Of a stretch of 64,000 nucleotides of DNA, positions 50,247-59,006 are shown piece by piece (the stretch's first letter is position 1; the number at the start of each line of letters is the position of its first letter). This DNA comes from Oscillospiraceae bacterium (lineage in GTDB: Bacteria; Bacillota; Clostridia; Oscillospirales; Ruminococcaceae): the NCBI GenBank assembly GCA_017468365.1, contig JAFUIS010000010.1, positions 84,537 through 148,536 of the forward strand, written 5' to 3'. The position numbers and the translations under genes were made by a program. The notes below the pieces were generated by a model. It had not been told where the DNA came from, did no database searches, and saw only the letters and a list, made by a program, of their open reading frames with translations.

Positions 50247-51017
50247 ATGAAAAAACGCGCAGCTTATCTTATTTTTGCCCTTCTCATTGCGTTTATGATG
50301 CCCGTGACCGCCTTCGCAAATGCGGACCTTCCGCCTTTTCTTACGGTGATCGTTGAAAACCCGCCGGAAGATCTTGAACTTTCGGTGGAAATTCCTCCGG
50401 AAAATTTCAGCGAATATCAGGACGCACCCAAGGAGGTCATTATCCGTCCCCATGAACTTGCCTGGGAGACCCATTACCGCTTCCGCGTGATCGGATATAA
50501 CTATGACGAGATCGCGCTCAATAACGTCACGCTCGTTGTCACCGCGGGCGGAAAAACCTTCCGCTGCGATATTCCCGAAGAGGAGCTTTGGAACTATAAC
50601 GGCTTCGTCACCCTTGATATTGATGACGAGACCCTTATTCCCGGCACAAAACCCGGAAGAACGGCGCTTCTTGCCGCCCTTCGAATTTCCGTGACCCTTC
50701 TTCTCGAAGGAATTCTTTTCTTCATCTGGGGAATGAGAAAAACAAAAAGCTGGATCATCTTCCTTGTAACTAATCTTATCACCCAGGGCTGGCTCAATAT
50801 TTACGTTGCCGGTCCAAAACACAACCAGTATTTCGTAATGGCGGTGGCGCTTTTCGAGATACTTTTCTTCATCGTCGAAGGAATCGCGTTCTTTATCTTC
50901 ATAAAAGAATTTTCCGAAAAGAAAGGCGGAAAAGCCGGCGCCTTTGCGTTTGCTTTCTTTGCAAACGTTCTGAGCTATATTGTGGGCAGCCGAATGCTCA
51001 CCTGGCTTCCGGTATAA
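50247..51017 (+). CDS. Secreted-then-membrane protein of unknown function
   Basis: 256 residues. A signal peptide (MKKRAAYLIFALLIAFMM, cleavage about AFA-NA) leads to an extracellular domain of about 130 residues rich in beta strands (VEIPPENFSEYQDAPKEVIIRP, NNVTLVVTAGGKTFRC). Four C-terminal membrane helices follow (from about residue 145), with a WGMRKTKSWIIFLVTNLITQGWLNI segment. I do not recognise a family. It is monocistronic between terminators. ATG follows AAAGGAGGATC. Confidence 0.7.
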   Translation: MKKRAAYLIFALLIAFMMPVTAFANADLPPFLTVIVENPPEDLELSVEIPPENFSEYQDAPKEVIIRPHELAWETHYRFRVIGYNYDEIALNNVTLVVTAGGKTFRCDIPEEELWNYNGFVTLDIDDETLIPGTKPGRTALLAALRISVTLLLEGILFFIWGMRKTKSWIIFLVTNLITQGWLNIYVAGPKHNQYFVMAVALFEILFFIVEGIAFFIFIKEFSEKKGGKAGAFAFAFFANVLSYIVGSRMLTWLPV

Positions 51018-51026
51018 ATCACATAA

Positions 51027-51060
51027 CAAAAAAGCACCTGCGTCGCAGGTGCTTTTTTTA
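51027..51060. terminator. Bidirectional terminator
   Basis: AAAGCACCTGCG and CGCAGGTGCTTT arms between convergent genes. Confidence 0.92.
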
Positions 51061-51071
51061 TTGCCTTTTTA

Positions 51072-52976
51072 TCAGTCGAGTTCGAATGCGCCGGTATAAA
51101 GTCTGTAATAGGTGCCTTTTTGCTCGATAAGTTTGTCGTGGCTTCCGCGTTCAATAATGCGTCCGTGGTCAAGGACCATGATGACGTCGGAGTTCTGAAC
51201 GGTGGAAAGACGGTGTGCGATGACAAAGACGGTCCTTCCGTACATAAGAGCGTCCATACCGCGCTGTACGATAGCTTCGGTGCGGGTGTCGATAGAAGAG
51301 GTCGCTTCGTCAAGGATCATTACAGGCGGGTCTGCAACCGCCGCCCTTGCGATGGAAATAAGCTGGCGCTGTCCCTGGGAAAGACCGCTTCCGTCGCCTT
51401 CAAGAACGGTGTCGTATCCGTTGGGAAGCATGCGGATGAAAGAATCCGCATCAGCAAGTTCCGCCGCGGCGATACATTCTTCGTCGGTGGCATCGGGTCT
51501 TCCGTAGCGAAGGTTTTCCATTACCGTTCCGGTAAAGAGGTTTACATCCTGAAGAACGACGCCCATGGAACGGCGAAGGTCGTTTTTGTTTATGTCGCGG
51601 ATATTGATACCGTCATAGGTGATGATTCCGTTTTCAATATCGTAAAAATGGTTGATAAGGTTCGTAATGGTGGTTTTTCCTGCACCGGTCGCACCAACAA
51701 GGGCAACTTTCTGTCCCGGTTCGGCATAGAAGGTTACGTCGTGAAGAACGCGTTTTCCCTCAACGTAGGAAAAATCCACGTGCTCAAGATGAACTTCGCC
51801 TTTGAGCTCGCGATATTCGAAACCGCCGTCCTCAAGGGGGATTTTCCATGCCCACTGTTCGGTACGCTCTTCGGTTTCTTCGATAGAGCCGTTTTTCTTC
51901 GTCATGTTGACAAGGGTGACTTTGCCGTGGTTTTCTTCAATAGGCTCGTCGATGAATTCAAAAATTCGTTTTGCGCCGGCGGTAGCCATGATAACGGAGT
52001 TTATCTGGTTCGAAACGTTGCCTATGGGCTGACAAAAGCTTCTTGAAAGCTGAAGGAACGAAGCGATAGTACCGAGGGTGAGAACGCTTATTCCGGTGAG
52101 GGAAAGGTTCGGCATTCCCGAAAGGGCAAGATATCCGCCGCAAATGGCGATGATGACGTAAAGGAAATATCCAAGTCCGTTCATAAGGGGCATAAGGGTG
52201 TTTGCAAACTTGTTGGCGTTGGTGGCGTTTTCGCAAAGCTCGCCGTTCCTTACGTCAAAAGCCTCTTTTGCCTTGTCCTCATGGTTAAAGACTTTTACGA
52301 CCTTCTGGCCGTTTATCATTTCTTCAACGTAACCGTTCATTCCCGCAATGGAGCGCTGGGCCTGCATGAAATATTTTCCGGATTTTCCGGTGATTTTTCC
52401 GAGAATTTTGAACATGAAGAATGTGAAAACAAGAACGATAAGAGTGAGCCAGATGCTCTGGAGAAGCATTGAGGTGAAAACAAAAACAATGGTCAGAACG
52501 GACTGTATTACCTGGGGAACACTTTGGGAAAGCATCTGTCTCAAAGAGTCGGCGTCGTTGGTGTAATAGCTCATAACGTCACCGTGGCTGTGGCTGTCAA
52601 AATATTTTATGGGAAGGCGCTGCATATGGCGGAACATCGAAGAACGGATGTCTTTAAGAATGTTCTGGGTAACTTTTGCCATGGTGCGGTTATAAAAAAG
52701 CGCCGAGAAAATACCCACAAGATAAATCACCGCCATAAAAGCAAGGGCGCCGATAAGCGCGGAAAAATCCGGAGAAGAAATGCCGATGAGCGGGGTGATG
52801 TAATCGTCGATAAGGGTTTTGATGAAAAGGGAAGAAGCAACGCTTGCACCGGTGGAAAGGATGATGCAGAGAACGACGAAAACCATCTGGATGCGGTAGT
52901 TTCTGAAATATGAAAGAAGTCTTTTTACCGTCACCATATCAAGAGGCGGTCTTTTCGGTGCGTTTTTATCATTCAT
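51072..52976 (-). CDS. ABC exporter half-transporter, subunit with consensus ATPase site
   Basis: 634 residues. The N-terminal exporter membrane domain has six helices (about 20-330); the ATPase domain has Walker A GATGAGKTTITNL, signature LSQGQRQ (LSGGQ variant) and Walker B VMILDEATSSID with the catalytic Glu. An insertion of about 30 residues between domains (NMTKKNGSIEETEERTEQW) is present. It pairs with the upstream half-transporter, whose catalytic Glu is Asp, giving a typical heterodimeric exporter (BmrCD/YheIH type) for drugs or peptides. The start overlaps the previous gene by eight bases. Confidence 0.92.
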   Translation of the reverse strand: MNDKNAPKRPPLDMVTVKRLLSYFRNYRIQMVFVVLCIILSTGASVASSLFIKTLIDDYITPLIGISSPDFSALIGALAFMAVIYLVGIFSALFYNRTMAKVTQNILKDIRSSMFRHMQRLPIKYFDSHSHGDVMSYYTNDADSLRQMLSQSVPQVIQSVLTIVFVFTSMLLQSIWLTLIVLVFTFFMFKILGKITGKSGKYFMQAQRSIAGMNGYVEEMINGQKVVKVFNHEDKAKEAFDVRNGELCENATNANKFANTLMPLMNGLGYFLYVIIAICGGYLALSGMPNLSLTGISVLTLGTIASFLQLSRSFCQPIGNVSNQINSVIMATAGAKRIFEFIDEPIEENHGKVTLVNMTKKNGSIEETEERTEQWAWKIPLEDGGFEYRELKGEVHLEHVDFSYVEGKRVLHDVTFYAEPGQKVALVGATGAGKTTITNLINHFYDIENGIITYDGINIRDINKNDLRRSMGVVLQDVNLFTGTVMENLRYGRPDATDEECIAAAELADADSFIRMLPNGYDTVLEGDGSGLSQGQRQLISIARAAVADPPVMILDEATSSIDTRTEAIVQRGMDALMYGRTVFVIAHRLSTVQNSDVIMVLDHGRIIERGSHDKLIEQKGTYYRLYTGAFELD

Positions 52977-54720
52977 CGGAAAGTCCTCCTTTCATCTGGG
53001 ATTCATAAACTTCGCGGTAAATTTCGCTGGTTTCGATAAGGTCTTCGTGCTTGCCCATGGCAACGATTTTTCCCGCGTCGAGGATGATTATCTTGTCAGC
53101 GTCCTGAACGGAGGAAATTCGCTGGGCGATGATTATCTTCGTGGTGTCGGGAATTTCTTCCGCAAAAGCCTTGCGGATAAGCGCGTCGGTCTTGGTGTCG
53201 ACGGCGCTGGTGGAGTCGTCAAGAATAAGCACTTTCGGCTTTTTAAGAAGTGCCCTTGCAATACAAAGGCGCTGCTTCTGTCCGCCGGAAACGTTTGCGC
53301 CGCCCTGTTCGATAAAAGTATCGTAACCTTCGGGCATTTCATTTATAAAAGGCGCAGCCTGAGCAAGTTCGCAGGCGTGTTCAATTTCTTCCTGAGTTGC
53401 GTTTTCGTTTCCCCAAAGAAGGTTTTCGCGAACGGTTCCGGAAAAAAGAACGTTTTTCTGAAGGACCATCGCAACGCAGTCGCGCAGGGTTTCAAGGTCA
53501 TAGTTGCGAACGTCGATTCCGCCGACGGAAACGCTTCCCGAAGTTACGTCATAAAGGCGCGGGATCATCTGAACAAGTGTGGATTTTGAAGAACCGGTGC
53601 CGCCGATGATTCCGACGGTCTCGCCGGATCTTATTTCAAGGCAAACGTCATCAAGACAGTTCTTTTCGGATTTTTCGGAATATTTGAAGAAAACGTGGTC
53701 AAATTTAATGTTTCCGTCCGAAACCTCAAAAACAGGATCGCTTCCGTTTTTAAGGTTGCTTTCTTCGCTGAGCACCTCACAAATACGCTCGGCGCTTTCT
53801 CTCGAAATGGTGATCATTACAAAAAGCACCGAAACCATCATAACACTCATAAGAATCTGCATGGAATAGGTGATAAGGCTCATGAGCATACCGGTGGTAA
53901 GACCGAGATCGGGGTCGTTGCCCGAAGCGATTATTGCCTGAGCGCCAAGCCACGAAACAAGAAGCATGCAGGCATAGGAGCATATCTGCATGAGCGGGCC
54001 GTTCCATGCAATGTTGGTTTCCGCATGGGTGAAGTCGCGGCGGATGCTTTCGGAAGTTTCGTCAAATTTATCCGCCTCGTGGTCTTCGCGAATAAAGGAT
54101 TTTACGACCCTGATGCCGCGAAGGTTTTCCTGAACGGTGCGGTTAAGGCGGTCATAGGTTTTAAAAACGCGTTTAAAAATGGGGTGGGTCTTTTTCATGA
54201 TGAAAAAGAGTCCGCCGGCAATAATGGGAAGACAGCCGACGAAAACAAGAGCAAGCTTGGGATAGATGCGGAAGGCGAAAATGGTGGAAAAAACCATCAT
54301 GATAGGAGAACGGAACGCCATTCTTACAAGCATCTGATAAGCCATCTGGACGTTCTGAACGTCGGTGGTCATTCGGGTGATAAGGCTCGAAGTGGAAAAT
54401 TTATCAATGTTTGAAAAAGAAAAGTTCTGGATATTATAATACATGTCGTGCCTTAAGTTTTTTCCGAATCCGCAGGAAGCGACAGAAGCCGCTCTTCCCG
54501 CAAGGTTTCCGAAAAGAATTGTAAGGCAGGCATAAACGAGAAGTGTTACTCCGCATTTGAGAACAACGTTCATATCTCCGGCATAAATGCCTTTGTCGAG
54601 CATGTCGGCCATTTCAAACGGAATAAGAACTTCCATTACTACTTCAAGGCTGACGAAAAATGCCGAAAAGAATGAGGGAAGCTTATATTCCCTTACGCTT
54701 TTTGCAAGTTTTTTAAGCAT
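52969..54720 (-). CDS. ABC exporter half-transporter, subunit with degenerate ATPase site
   Basis: 583 residues, six-helix exporter domain plus ATPase. Walker A is GGTGSSKSTLVQ, with Ser before the Lys in place of Gly. The signature is VSGGQKQR, and Walker B VLILDDSTSAVD has Asp where the catalytic Glu should be. This is the usual degenerate half of heterodimeric exporters. ATG 54720 overlaps the MarR stop by one base, with GGGAGG seven bases ahead. The operon marR-ABC-ABC suggests that the exporter removes the compound sensed by the regulator. Confidence 0.9.
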   Translation of the reverse strand: MLKKLAKSVREYKLPSFFSAFFVSLEVVMEVLIPFEMADMLDKGIYAGDMNVVLKCGVTLLVYACLTILFGNLAGRAASVASCGFGKNLRHDMYYNIQNFSFSNIDKFSTSSLITRMTTDVQNVQMAYQMLVRMAFRSPIMMVFSTIFAFRIYPKLALVFVGCLPIIAGGLFFIMKKTHPIFKRVFKTYDRLNRTVQENLRGIRVVKSFIREDHEADKFDETSESIRRDFTHAETNIAWNGPLMQICSYACMLLVSWLGAQAIIASGNDPDLGLTTGMLMSLITYSMQILMSVMMVSVLFVMITISRESAERICEVLSEESNLKNGSDPVFEVSDGNIKFDHVFFKYSEKSEKNCLDDVCLEIRSGETVGIIGGTGSSKSTLVQMIPRLYDVTSGSVSVGGIDVRNYDLETLRDCVAMVLQKNVLFSGTVRENLLWGNENATQEEIEHACELAQAAPFINEMPEGYDTFIEQGGANVSGGQKQRLCIARALLKKPKVLILDDSTSAVDTKTDALIRKAFAEEIPDTTKIIIAQRISSVQDADKIIILDAGKIVAMGKHEDLIETSEIYREVYESQMKGGLSDE

Positions 54721-55169
54721 CAAAGTTCCTCCCTGACGTCAAGATTTGCCGAAAGTCTTTTAAGAAAAGCGCGAAGCTGAAGTTTTTCTTCGTCGGAAAA
54801 ACCTCTGAGCATCTGGCTTTCAAGAGTGGCGCGGTCTTTTTTGATTATTTTAAGAATATCCAGCGCCTTTTCGGTAAGAACAAGTTTTTTAAGACGTGCG
54901 TCATAATCCACCGGCTCGCGCTTGATAAAACCGTTTGCCACAAGAAGGTCGACGTTTTTCGAAGCGGTTGAGCGGGTTATGTCAAATTCCCTTTCAAGGT
55001 CGCGCTGAAAAATATCACGGTTGCTGTTTTCGGCAATATAAGCGATTATCCAGCTTCCGGAACCGGTCATCTTATCGATTTTTTTGCGGCTTCCGCAGTT
55101 GATAAAATAGTTGGCAATGTTGCGCGCAAGAATTCGAAGTTCGGTGTTTATATAATAGCGTTCACACAT
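54720..55169 (-). CDS. MarR-family transcription regulator
   Basis: 149 residues with the winged-helix core: NSNRDIFQRDLEREFDITRSTASKNVDLLVANGFIKREPVDYDARLKKLVLTEKAL. It begins with a dimerisation helix (ILARNIANYFINCGSRKKI). It most likely represses its own operon with the two ABC genes. A palindrome lies within the promoter ahead. Confidence 0.92.
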   Translation of the reverse strand: MCERYYINTELRILARNIANYFINCGSRKKIDKMTGSGSWIIAYIAENSNRDIFQRDLEREFDITRSTASKNVDLLVANGFIKREPVDYDARLKKLVLTEKALDILKIIKKDRATLESQMLRGFSDEEKLQLRAFLKRLSANLDVREEL

Positions 55170-55228
55170 TTTGTTTTCCCCCTCGGAAAGATTGTTGAAG
55201 ATAAAACAGTTTCATATCGAACAGTTTG

Positions 55229-55257
55229 ATTATAAAACAATTTATTGTTCAAATCAA
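55229..55257 (-). promoter_or_regulatory. MarR operon promoter with internal palindrome
   Basis: On the minus strand TTGATT, 17 bases, TATAAT. Between the boxes, 55236-55249 reads AACAATTTATTGTT, a near-perfect palindrome placed where a repressor would block RNA polymerase. Confidence 0.72.
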
Positions 55258-55312
55258 TCTATGTCATAAAAATTAACAATTTCGTAAAAAAACTTTCTTT
55301 TCTTTAAACCCC

Positions 55313-55341
55313 TTGATTTAATTTTAATTTTATAGTATTCT
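55313..55341 (+). promoter_or_regulatory. Promoter of the 74-residue gene
   Basis: TTGATT (55313-55318), 17 bases, TATTCT (55336-55341), 30 bases before the start codon. Confidence 0.55.
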
Positions 55342-55370
55342 TACATTAGTAAATTATCGGAGGCATTAAA

Positions 55371-55595
55371 ATGCGTGAAATAATTTTTGAAGGAAAAAGA
55401 TATAACATGATCGAAGACGGCGCCTATAAAGACGACAACGGCTATTACGTCGTTCACGTTTACGATCCTTTTGAACAGCCCGATCCCTTCGGCTGGCAGA
55501 ACAGTTTTTACGTTCGCGCAACCGATCCGGAGTGCAACAACATCATCGAAGTAAGAGCCTGGTGCCCTTACAGCAAAACCGAAGGTTTTCTTTAA
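55371..55595 (+). CDS. Small conserved-looking protein of unknown function
   Basis: 74 residues, no signal or membrane segment, rich in aromatic and acidic residues (YKDDNGYYVVHVYDPFEQPDPFGWQNSFYVRA), with two Cys near the end. It has a promoter, an AGGAGG-like site (CGGAGGC) and its own terminator, so it is a real gene. I do not recognise the family. Confidence 0.75.
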   Translation: MREIIFEGKRYNMIEDGAYKDDNGYYVVHVYDPFEQPDPFGWQNSFYVRATDPECNNIIEVRAWCPYSKTEGFL

Positions 55596-55613
55596 TAGTT
55601 ATTTTGAAAAACA

Positions 55614-55645
55614 AAAGCGACGGAACTTCCGCCGCTTTTTTTATT
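55614..55645 (+). terminator. Terminator of the 74-residue gene
   Basis: AAAGCGACGG and CCGCCGCTTT arms (one mismatch) followed by T residues. Confidence 0.85.
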
Positions 55646-55732
55646 TTCAAAAAAACCGCATAACTAAGCCGTTTTTCGAAAATCATTGTCTAATATTATA
55701 TATTTACAAGTATAATACTTTAAAATAAAAAA

Positions 55733-56275
55733 TTACTCTTCCATCTGTTTTCCAAGGAAATTTGCCGCAGCGGTGACGAGCTTTGTTTCGGTTTCACTCG
55801 CTTTTTCCTGCCCGTCCGAAAGATAGACCACCGCGCCGCAAACGTCACCGGCAGAAATTATCGCCGCTGCGGCAAGAGCCGCTCTGTCGATTCCCTCCAC
55901 CGGAAAAAGAAGACTTTCGCCCGGGTTCGAACCCCGGCTGTAAACCGCTCTTCGCTCCATAAGATCTTCGAGCATAGGAGTTACCCGCCGTTCAAGAACT
56001 TCTTTTTTCGGAATGCCTGCCGCGGTAACAACGCTGTCCCTGTCACAAATCAAAACGGGGCATCCGCCGACTTTATAAAGCACGTCGGCATACTGCGATG
56101 CGAAAGAAGCAAGTTCGCCGATGGGCGAATATTTTTTAAAAATCACTTCGCCGTCGTTGTCGGTAAAAATTTCAAGAGGGTCGCCTTCTCTTATCCTCAT
56201 TGTTCTTCGAATCTCTTTCGGAATAACAACTCTTCCGAGGTCGTCAATCCTTCTGACAATTCCCGTTGCTTTCAT
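55733..56275 (-). CDS. spoVT: Stage V sporulation protein T-like regulator
   Basis: 180 residues. An N-terminal AbrB swapped-hairpin DNA-binding domain (MKATGIVRRIDDLGRVVIPKEIRRTMRIREGDPLEIF) is followed by a GAF-like sensor domain (about 60-178). This is the SpoVT layout; AbrB proper lacks the GAF domain. SpoVT tunes late forespore genes in endospore formers, so it supports a sporulating host. ATG follows AGGAGG. No other sporulation gene is near. Confidence 0.93.
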   Translation of the reverse strand: MKATGIVRRIDDLGRVVIPKEIRRTMRIREGDPLEIFTDNDGEVIFKKYSPIGELASFASQYADVLYKVGGCPVLICDRDSVVTAAGIPKKEVLERRVTPMLEDLMERRAVYSRGSNPGESLLFPVEGIDRAALAAAAIISAGDVCGAVVYLSDGQEKASETETKLVTAAANFLGKQMEE

Positions 56276-56617
56276 ATTTTAAAAACCTCCTGTTAAATCT
56301 TGCTTTTACTTCCATATTATTTGCAGGAGATTTTTGTATATTCAAATTTAAAAACAGGCGGAAATTGGAAAATATTTTATAACAAAATATGGCGTTGTAA
56401 TTTTCTGATTACAGGAATAATTTTTAAAATGGAAATAAATATAATTGTACTATCGGCAAAATATCAATTAAATATAACTGCAAATCACGCAGTTTTGCCG
56501 ATATCGGTAGTTTTTTAATGCAATCGCAATATTTAAAGTTTTACGGATTACTTAAGTCTTCAACAAGTGAAACCGCCCAAAACCGCACCAACAGACTTTG
56601 CAATCAACCATATTCCC
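56276..56617. other. AT-rich divergent intergenic region with a structured element
   Basis: No convincing gene. TATCGGCAAAA (56451-56461) and TTTTGCCGATA (56493-56503) form an 11-bp stem, and an inner hairpin ACTGC/GCAGT (56477-56495) sits in its loop; TAGTTTTTT follows. This has the form of a terminator or the 3' end of a small RNA on the plus strand. A further TGTAAT/ATTACA inversion lies near 56395. A 72-codon open frame across it is probably not real. Confidence 0.5.
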
Positions 56618-56646
56618 TTGACAAAATCCCCATAAGTGATTTAATA
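56618..56646 (+). promoter_or_regulatory. Promoter of the WYL regulator operon
   Basis: TTGACA (56618-56623), 17 bases, TTAATA (56641-56646), about 30 bases before the first WYL gene. Confidence 0.72.
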
Positions 56647-56677
56647 AAAGTATAAATATCGGGAAAGGGGGATTTTT

Positions 56678-57919
56678 ATGCCATACAGCGAACTTGTGAA
56701 GAATTTTGAACGCATCCGGGACTATATGCGCCAGTTTTACGTTTACGGTTTCAAAAGCCGCAGCGAATACGATTCCAAAAGCGCAAGAAGCTATGATAAC
56801 GAGCGCCGGAGAATCGAAAGCTGGCTCGGAGATTATATGAGTTTCCGTACCACTGCAGAAGGCAAGAACGTTTTCATCTCCGTGGACAGCCGATCCGCCG
56901 AACAGAATCCCCTTTATAACGCATTCCGTGCAAAAAGCTTCACCGACGGAAGCATTACGCTCTATTTCTATATTCTTGACCTGCTTTCCGGCGGAAAAGC
57001 CCTTTCCGTTCAGGAAATTGTTGACGGAATTTCGGAAAAATATCTTTCGGAATTTGAAAACCCGGAGGAATTCGACGTTTCCACTGTGCGCAAAAAGCTG
57101 AAGGAATATACCGAAATGGGACTTTTGGAAACCGAAAAGCGCGGCAAGGAAAACGTCTTCAGTCTTTCGGAGGACGGCGTTGATTTAAAAAACTGGGCTG
57201 AAGCCCTTGCTTTTTATACCGAGGAGGACCCATTGGGTGTAATCGGTACTTTTCTTCCGGAAAAACCGGAAAGCAAAATCGACTTCCGCTTCAAGCATCA
57301 CTATATTCTCAACGCACTCGACAGCGATATTCTCTGTGACATTCTTCTTGCCATGAGCGAACGCCGCTGCGCCGAAGTTGCCGTAACAAGCAAACGCAAC
57401 AACGACATTATCCACGTTCATAACGTTTTCCCGATGAAAATTTTCATCAGCACCCAGAACGGAAGACAGTATCTTCTTTGCTACCACTATTCTTTCCGCC
57501 AGCCCATGTTTCTGCGCCTTGATATGATACATTCCGTAAAACCCGGTGCGGTCGAAAAGCAATACGAAAAATATATGGGCTACTGTGAAAAACTTCGGGA
57601 AAATGTCTGGGGAGTTTCCGTAGGCGAACCTTTTTCCATGGATCATCTTGAAATGGTCATTCACGTTGAAAAGGGAGAGGAATACATAGTCCGTCGCCTT
57701 GAAAGGGAAAAACGCTGCGGAAAGGTCGAAAGGCTCGATGTTAACCGGGTAAAATTCACCGCGGATGTTTTCGATGCAGGCGAGATGATTCCCTGGATAC
57801 GCACATTTACCGGAAGGATAGAAAATCTTCATTGCAGCAACAAGGCCGTTGAAAAGCAGATTTTTGATGACCTTGAGGCTATGAAGGCGCTTTACGGAGG
57901 TGACGAAGATGTTATTTAA
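56678..57919 (+). CDS. WYL-domain transcription regulator 1
   Basis: 413 residues. The N-terminal part has an extra helical region (residues 1-70), a winged-helix-like section (SVQEIVDGISEKYLSEF..STVRKKLKEYTEMGLLETEKRGKENVFSLSEDG, about 105-170), and a C-terminal WYL domain with its Sm-like strands (MKIFISTQNGRQYLLCYHYSFRQPMFLRLDMI). WYL proteins sense nucleic acid or nucleotide ligands and often control RNA-repair or defence genes. ATG follows AAAGGGGG. It overlaps regulator 2 by 11 bases; both stand directly before the non-coding array and the RtcB locus, so they most likely control it. Confidence 0.85.
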   Translation: MPYSELVKNFERIRDYMRQFYVYGFKSRSEYDSKSARSYDNERRRIESWLGDYMSFRTTAEGKNVFISVDSRSAEQNPLYNAFRAKSFTDGSITLYFYILDLLSGGKALSVQEIVDGISEKYLSEFENPEEFDVSTVRKKLKEYTEMGLLETEKRGKENVFSLSEDGVDLKNWAEALAFYTEEDPLGVIGTFLPEKPESKIDFRFKHHYILNALDSDILCDILLAMSERRCAEVAVTSKRNNDIIHVHNVFPMKIFISTQNGRQYLLCYHYSFRQPMFLRLDMIHSVKPGAVEKQYEKYMGYCEKLRENVWGVSVGEPFSMDHLEMVIHVEKGEEYIVRRLEREKRCGKVERLDVNRVKFTADVFDAGEMIPWIRTFTGRIENLHCSNKAVEKQIFDDLEAMKALYGGDEDVI

Positions 57920-58823
57920 CGAAATTTACGGAAAATACTTCGCCGCCGTAAGTGAGATAATAAAAGCCGCACAAAGCGGAAAACTCACCGAAAAGGAACT
58001 TTACGCCATAGTGCGGGATAACGCCTTTGCGGAAAGCAGCCTTGTTATTCCGCAGATGCTCAAGGATGAAAACTGGCCGCTCTTGCGAAAAGATTTGAGC
58101 ACGCCGATTGAGCACGCACCGGAAAGATCACTTACCCTCCTCGAAAAACGTTGGCTGAAAAGCCTTCTTTCTGATCCGAGAATAAAGCTTTTTGATGTTT
58201 CTGCAAAAGGCCTTGAGGATATCGAGCCGCTTTATCCGGCGGATTCCTTCGTATATTTTGACCGTTACAGCAATGGCGATTCCTTTGAAGACCCGGAATA
58301 CATAAAAAATTTCAAAACCGTGCTCAAAGCAATGCGTGAGCACCGGAAAGTTTACGTTGAATTCAAAGGTCATCGGGGTACCGACCAGAAGCGCAACTGC
58401 GTTGTTTATAACCTCGAATATTCCTCGAAAGACGACAAATTCCGGATAATTGCCTCCGGCGACCGCTATTCTTTCATCATAAATATGGCAAGGATAACGA
58501 AATGCGAGCTTATGGAGGAATATTCTCCGGAAGAATTCCGCCCCAAGGCGCCCATTAAAAAGGAAATTGTTTTTGAACTTTTTGATGAACGCAACGCCCT
58601 CGAAAGGGTTATGCTCCATTTTTCCCATCTTGAAAAAGAAACGGAAAAAATCGGGGATAAAAAATACCGGGTGAAACTTCTTTATGAAACGGAGGACGAA
58701 ACGGAAATGCTCATCCGTATCCTTTCCTTCGGACCGATGATAAAGGTGCTTTCACCGCAAAATCTGATTGAACAAATCAAAAACAGAATAGAAAAACAGG
58801 AAAAGTTGCGGACTCAGAAATGA
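57909..58823 (+). CDS. WYL-domain transcription regulator 2
   Basis: 304 residues. The C-terminal half is WYL-like (MREHRKVYVEFKGHRGTDQKRNCVVYNLEYSSKDDKFRIIASGDRYSFIINMARITKCEL, about 145-210, then a WCX-type segment ending VLSPQNLIEQIKNRIEKQ). The N-terminal 130 residues lack a clear helix-turn-helix, so DNA binding may come from regulator 1. ATG 57909 follows GGAGGTG. A strong terminator follows, so the RNA array needs its own promoter. Confidence 0.83.
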   Translation: MLFNEIYGKYFAAVSEIIKAAQSGKLTEKELYAIVRDNAFAESSLVIPQMLKDENWPLLRKDLSTPIEHAPERSLTLLEKRWLKSLLSDPRIKLFDVSAKGLEDIEPLYPADSFVYFDRYSNGDSFEDPEYIKNFKTVLKAMREHRKVYVEFKGHRGTDQKRNCVVYNLEYSSKDDKFRIIASGDRYSFIINMARITKCELMEEYSPEEFRPKAPIKKEIVFELFDERNALERVMLHFSHLEKETEKIGDKKYRVKLLYETEDETEMLIRILSFGPMIKVLSPQNLIEQIKNRIEKQEKLRTQK

Positions 58824-58840
58824 GTTCGCAACTTTTTTTC
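58803..58840 (+). terminator. Terminator after the WYL operon
   Basis: AGTTGCGGACTC and GAGTTCGCAACT arms (one mismatch each side) followed by TTTTTTT. It isolates the downstream RNA array from read-through. Confidence 0.9.
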
Positions 58841-58864
58841 CAAGATAATTTTTCCAAATTGCGC

Positions 58865-58870
58865 TATGAT
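58865..58870 (+). promoter_or_regulatory. Candidate -10 element of the RNA array, no -35 match
   Basis: TATGAT (58865-58870) lies ten bases before RNA unit 1, so transcription would start near 58877. At the normal distance upstream (58841-58848) there is nothing like TTGACA. A missing -35 box fits an activator-dependent promoter, for instance by the WYL proteins. Confidence 0.45.
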
Positions 58871-58879
58871 GTCATCACA

Positions 58880-58947
58880 AAAGCACAAACAGCAATTTTC
58901 TGAAGAGCCGGTCCCGAAAACCGGGATTCTTAAAATCGTGCTTTGTA
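58880..58947 (+). ncRNA. RNA array unit 1
   Basis: Closing stem AAAGCAC (58880-58886) with GTGCTTT (58938-58944), 7 bp; motif ACAGCAA at 58889-58895; a G follows the 3' arm. An inner hairpin CCCG/CGGG with an A-rich loop lies at about 58912-58926. It is the shortest unit together with unit 8. Confidence 0.72.
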
Positions 58948-59006
58948 AAAACGGTTTTATCTCTTGTAGGAAGTTTATACTGTCAGAAGGGACTGATAAA
59001 ACTGAA

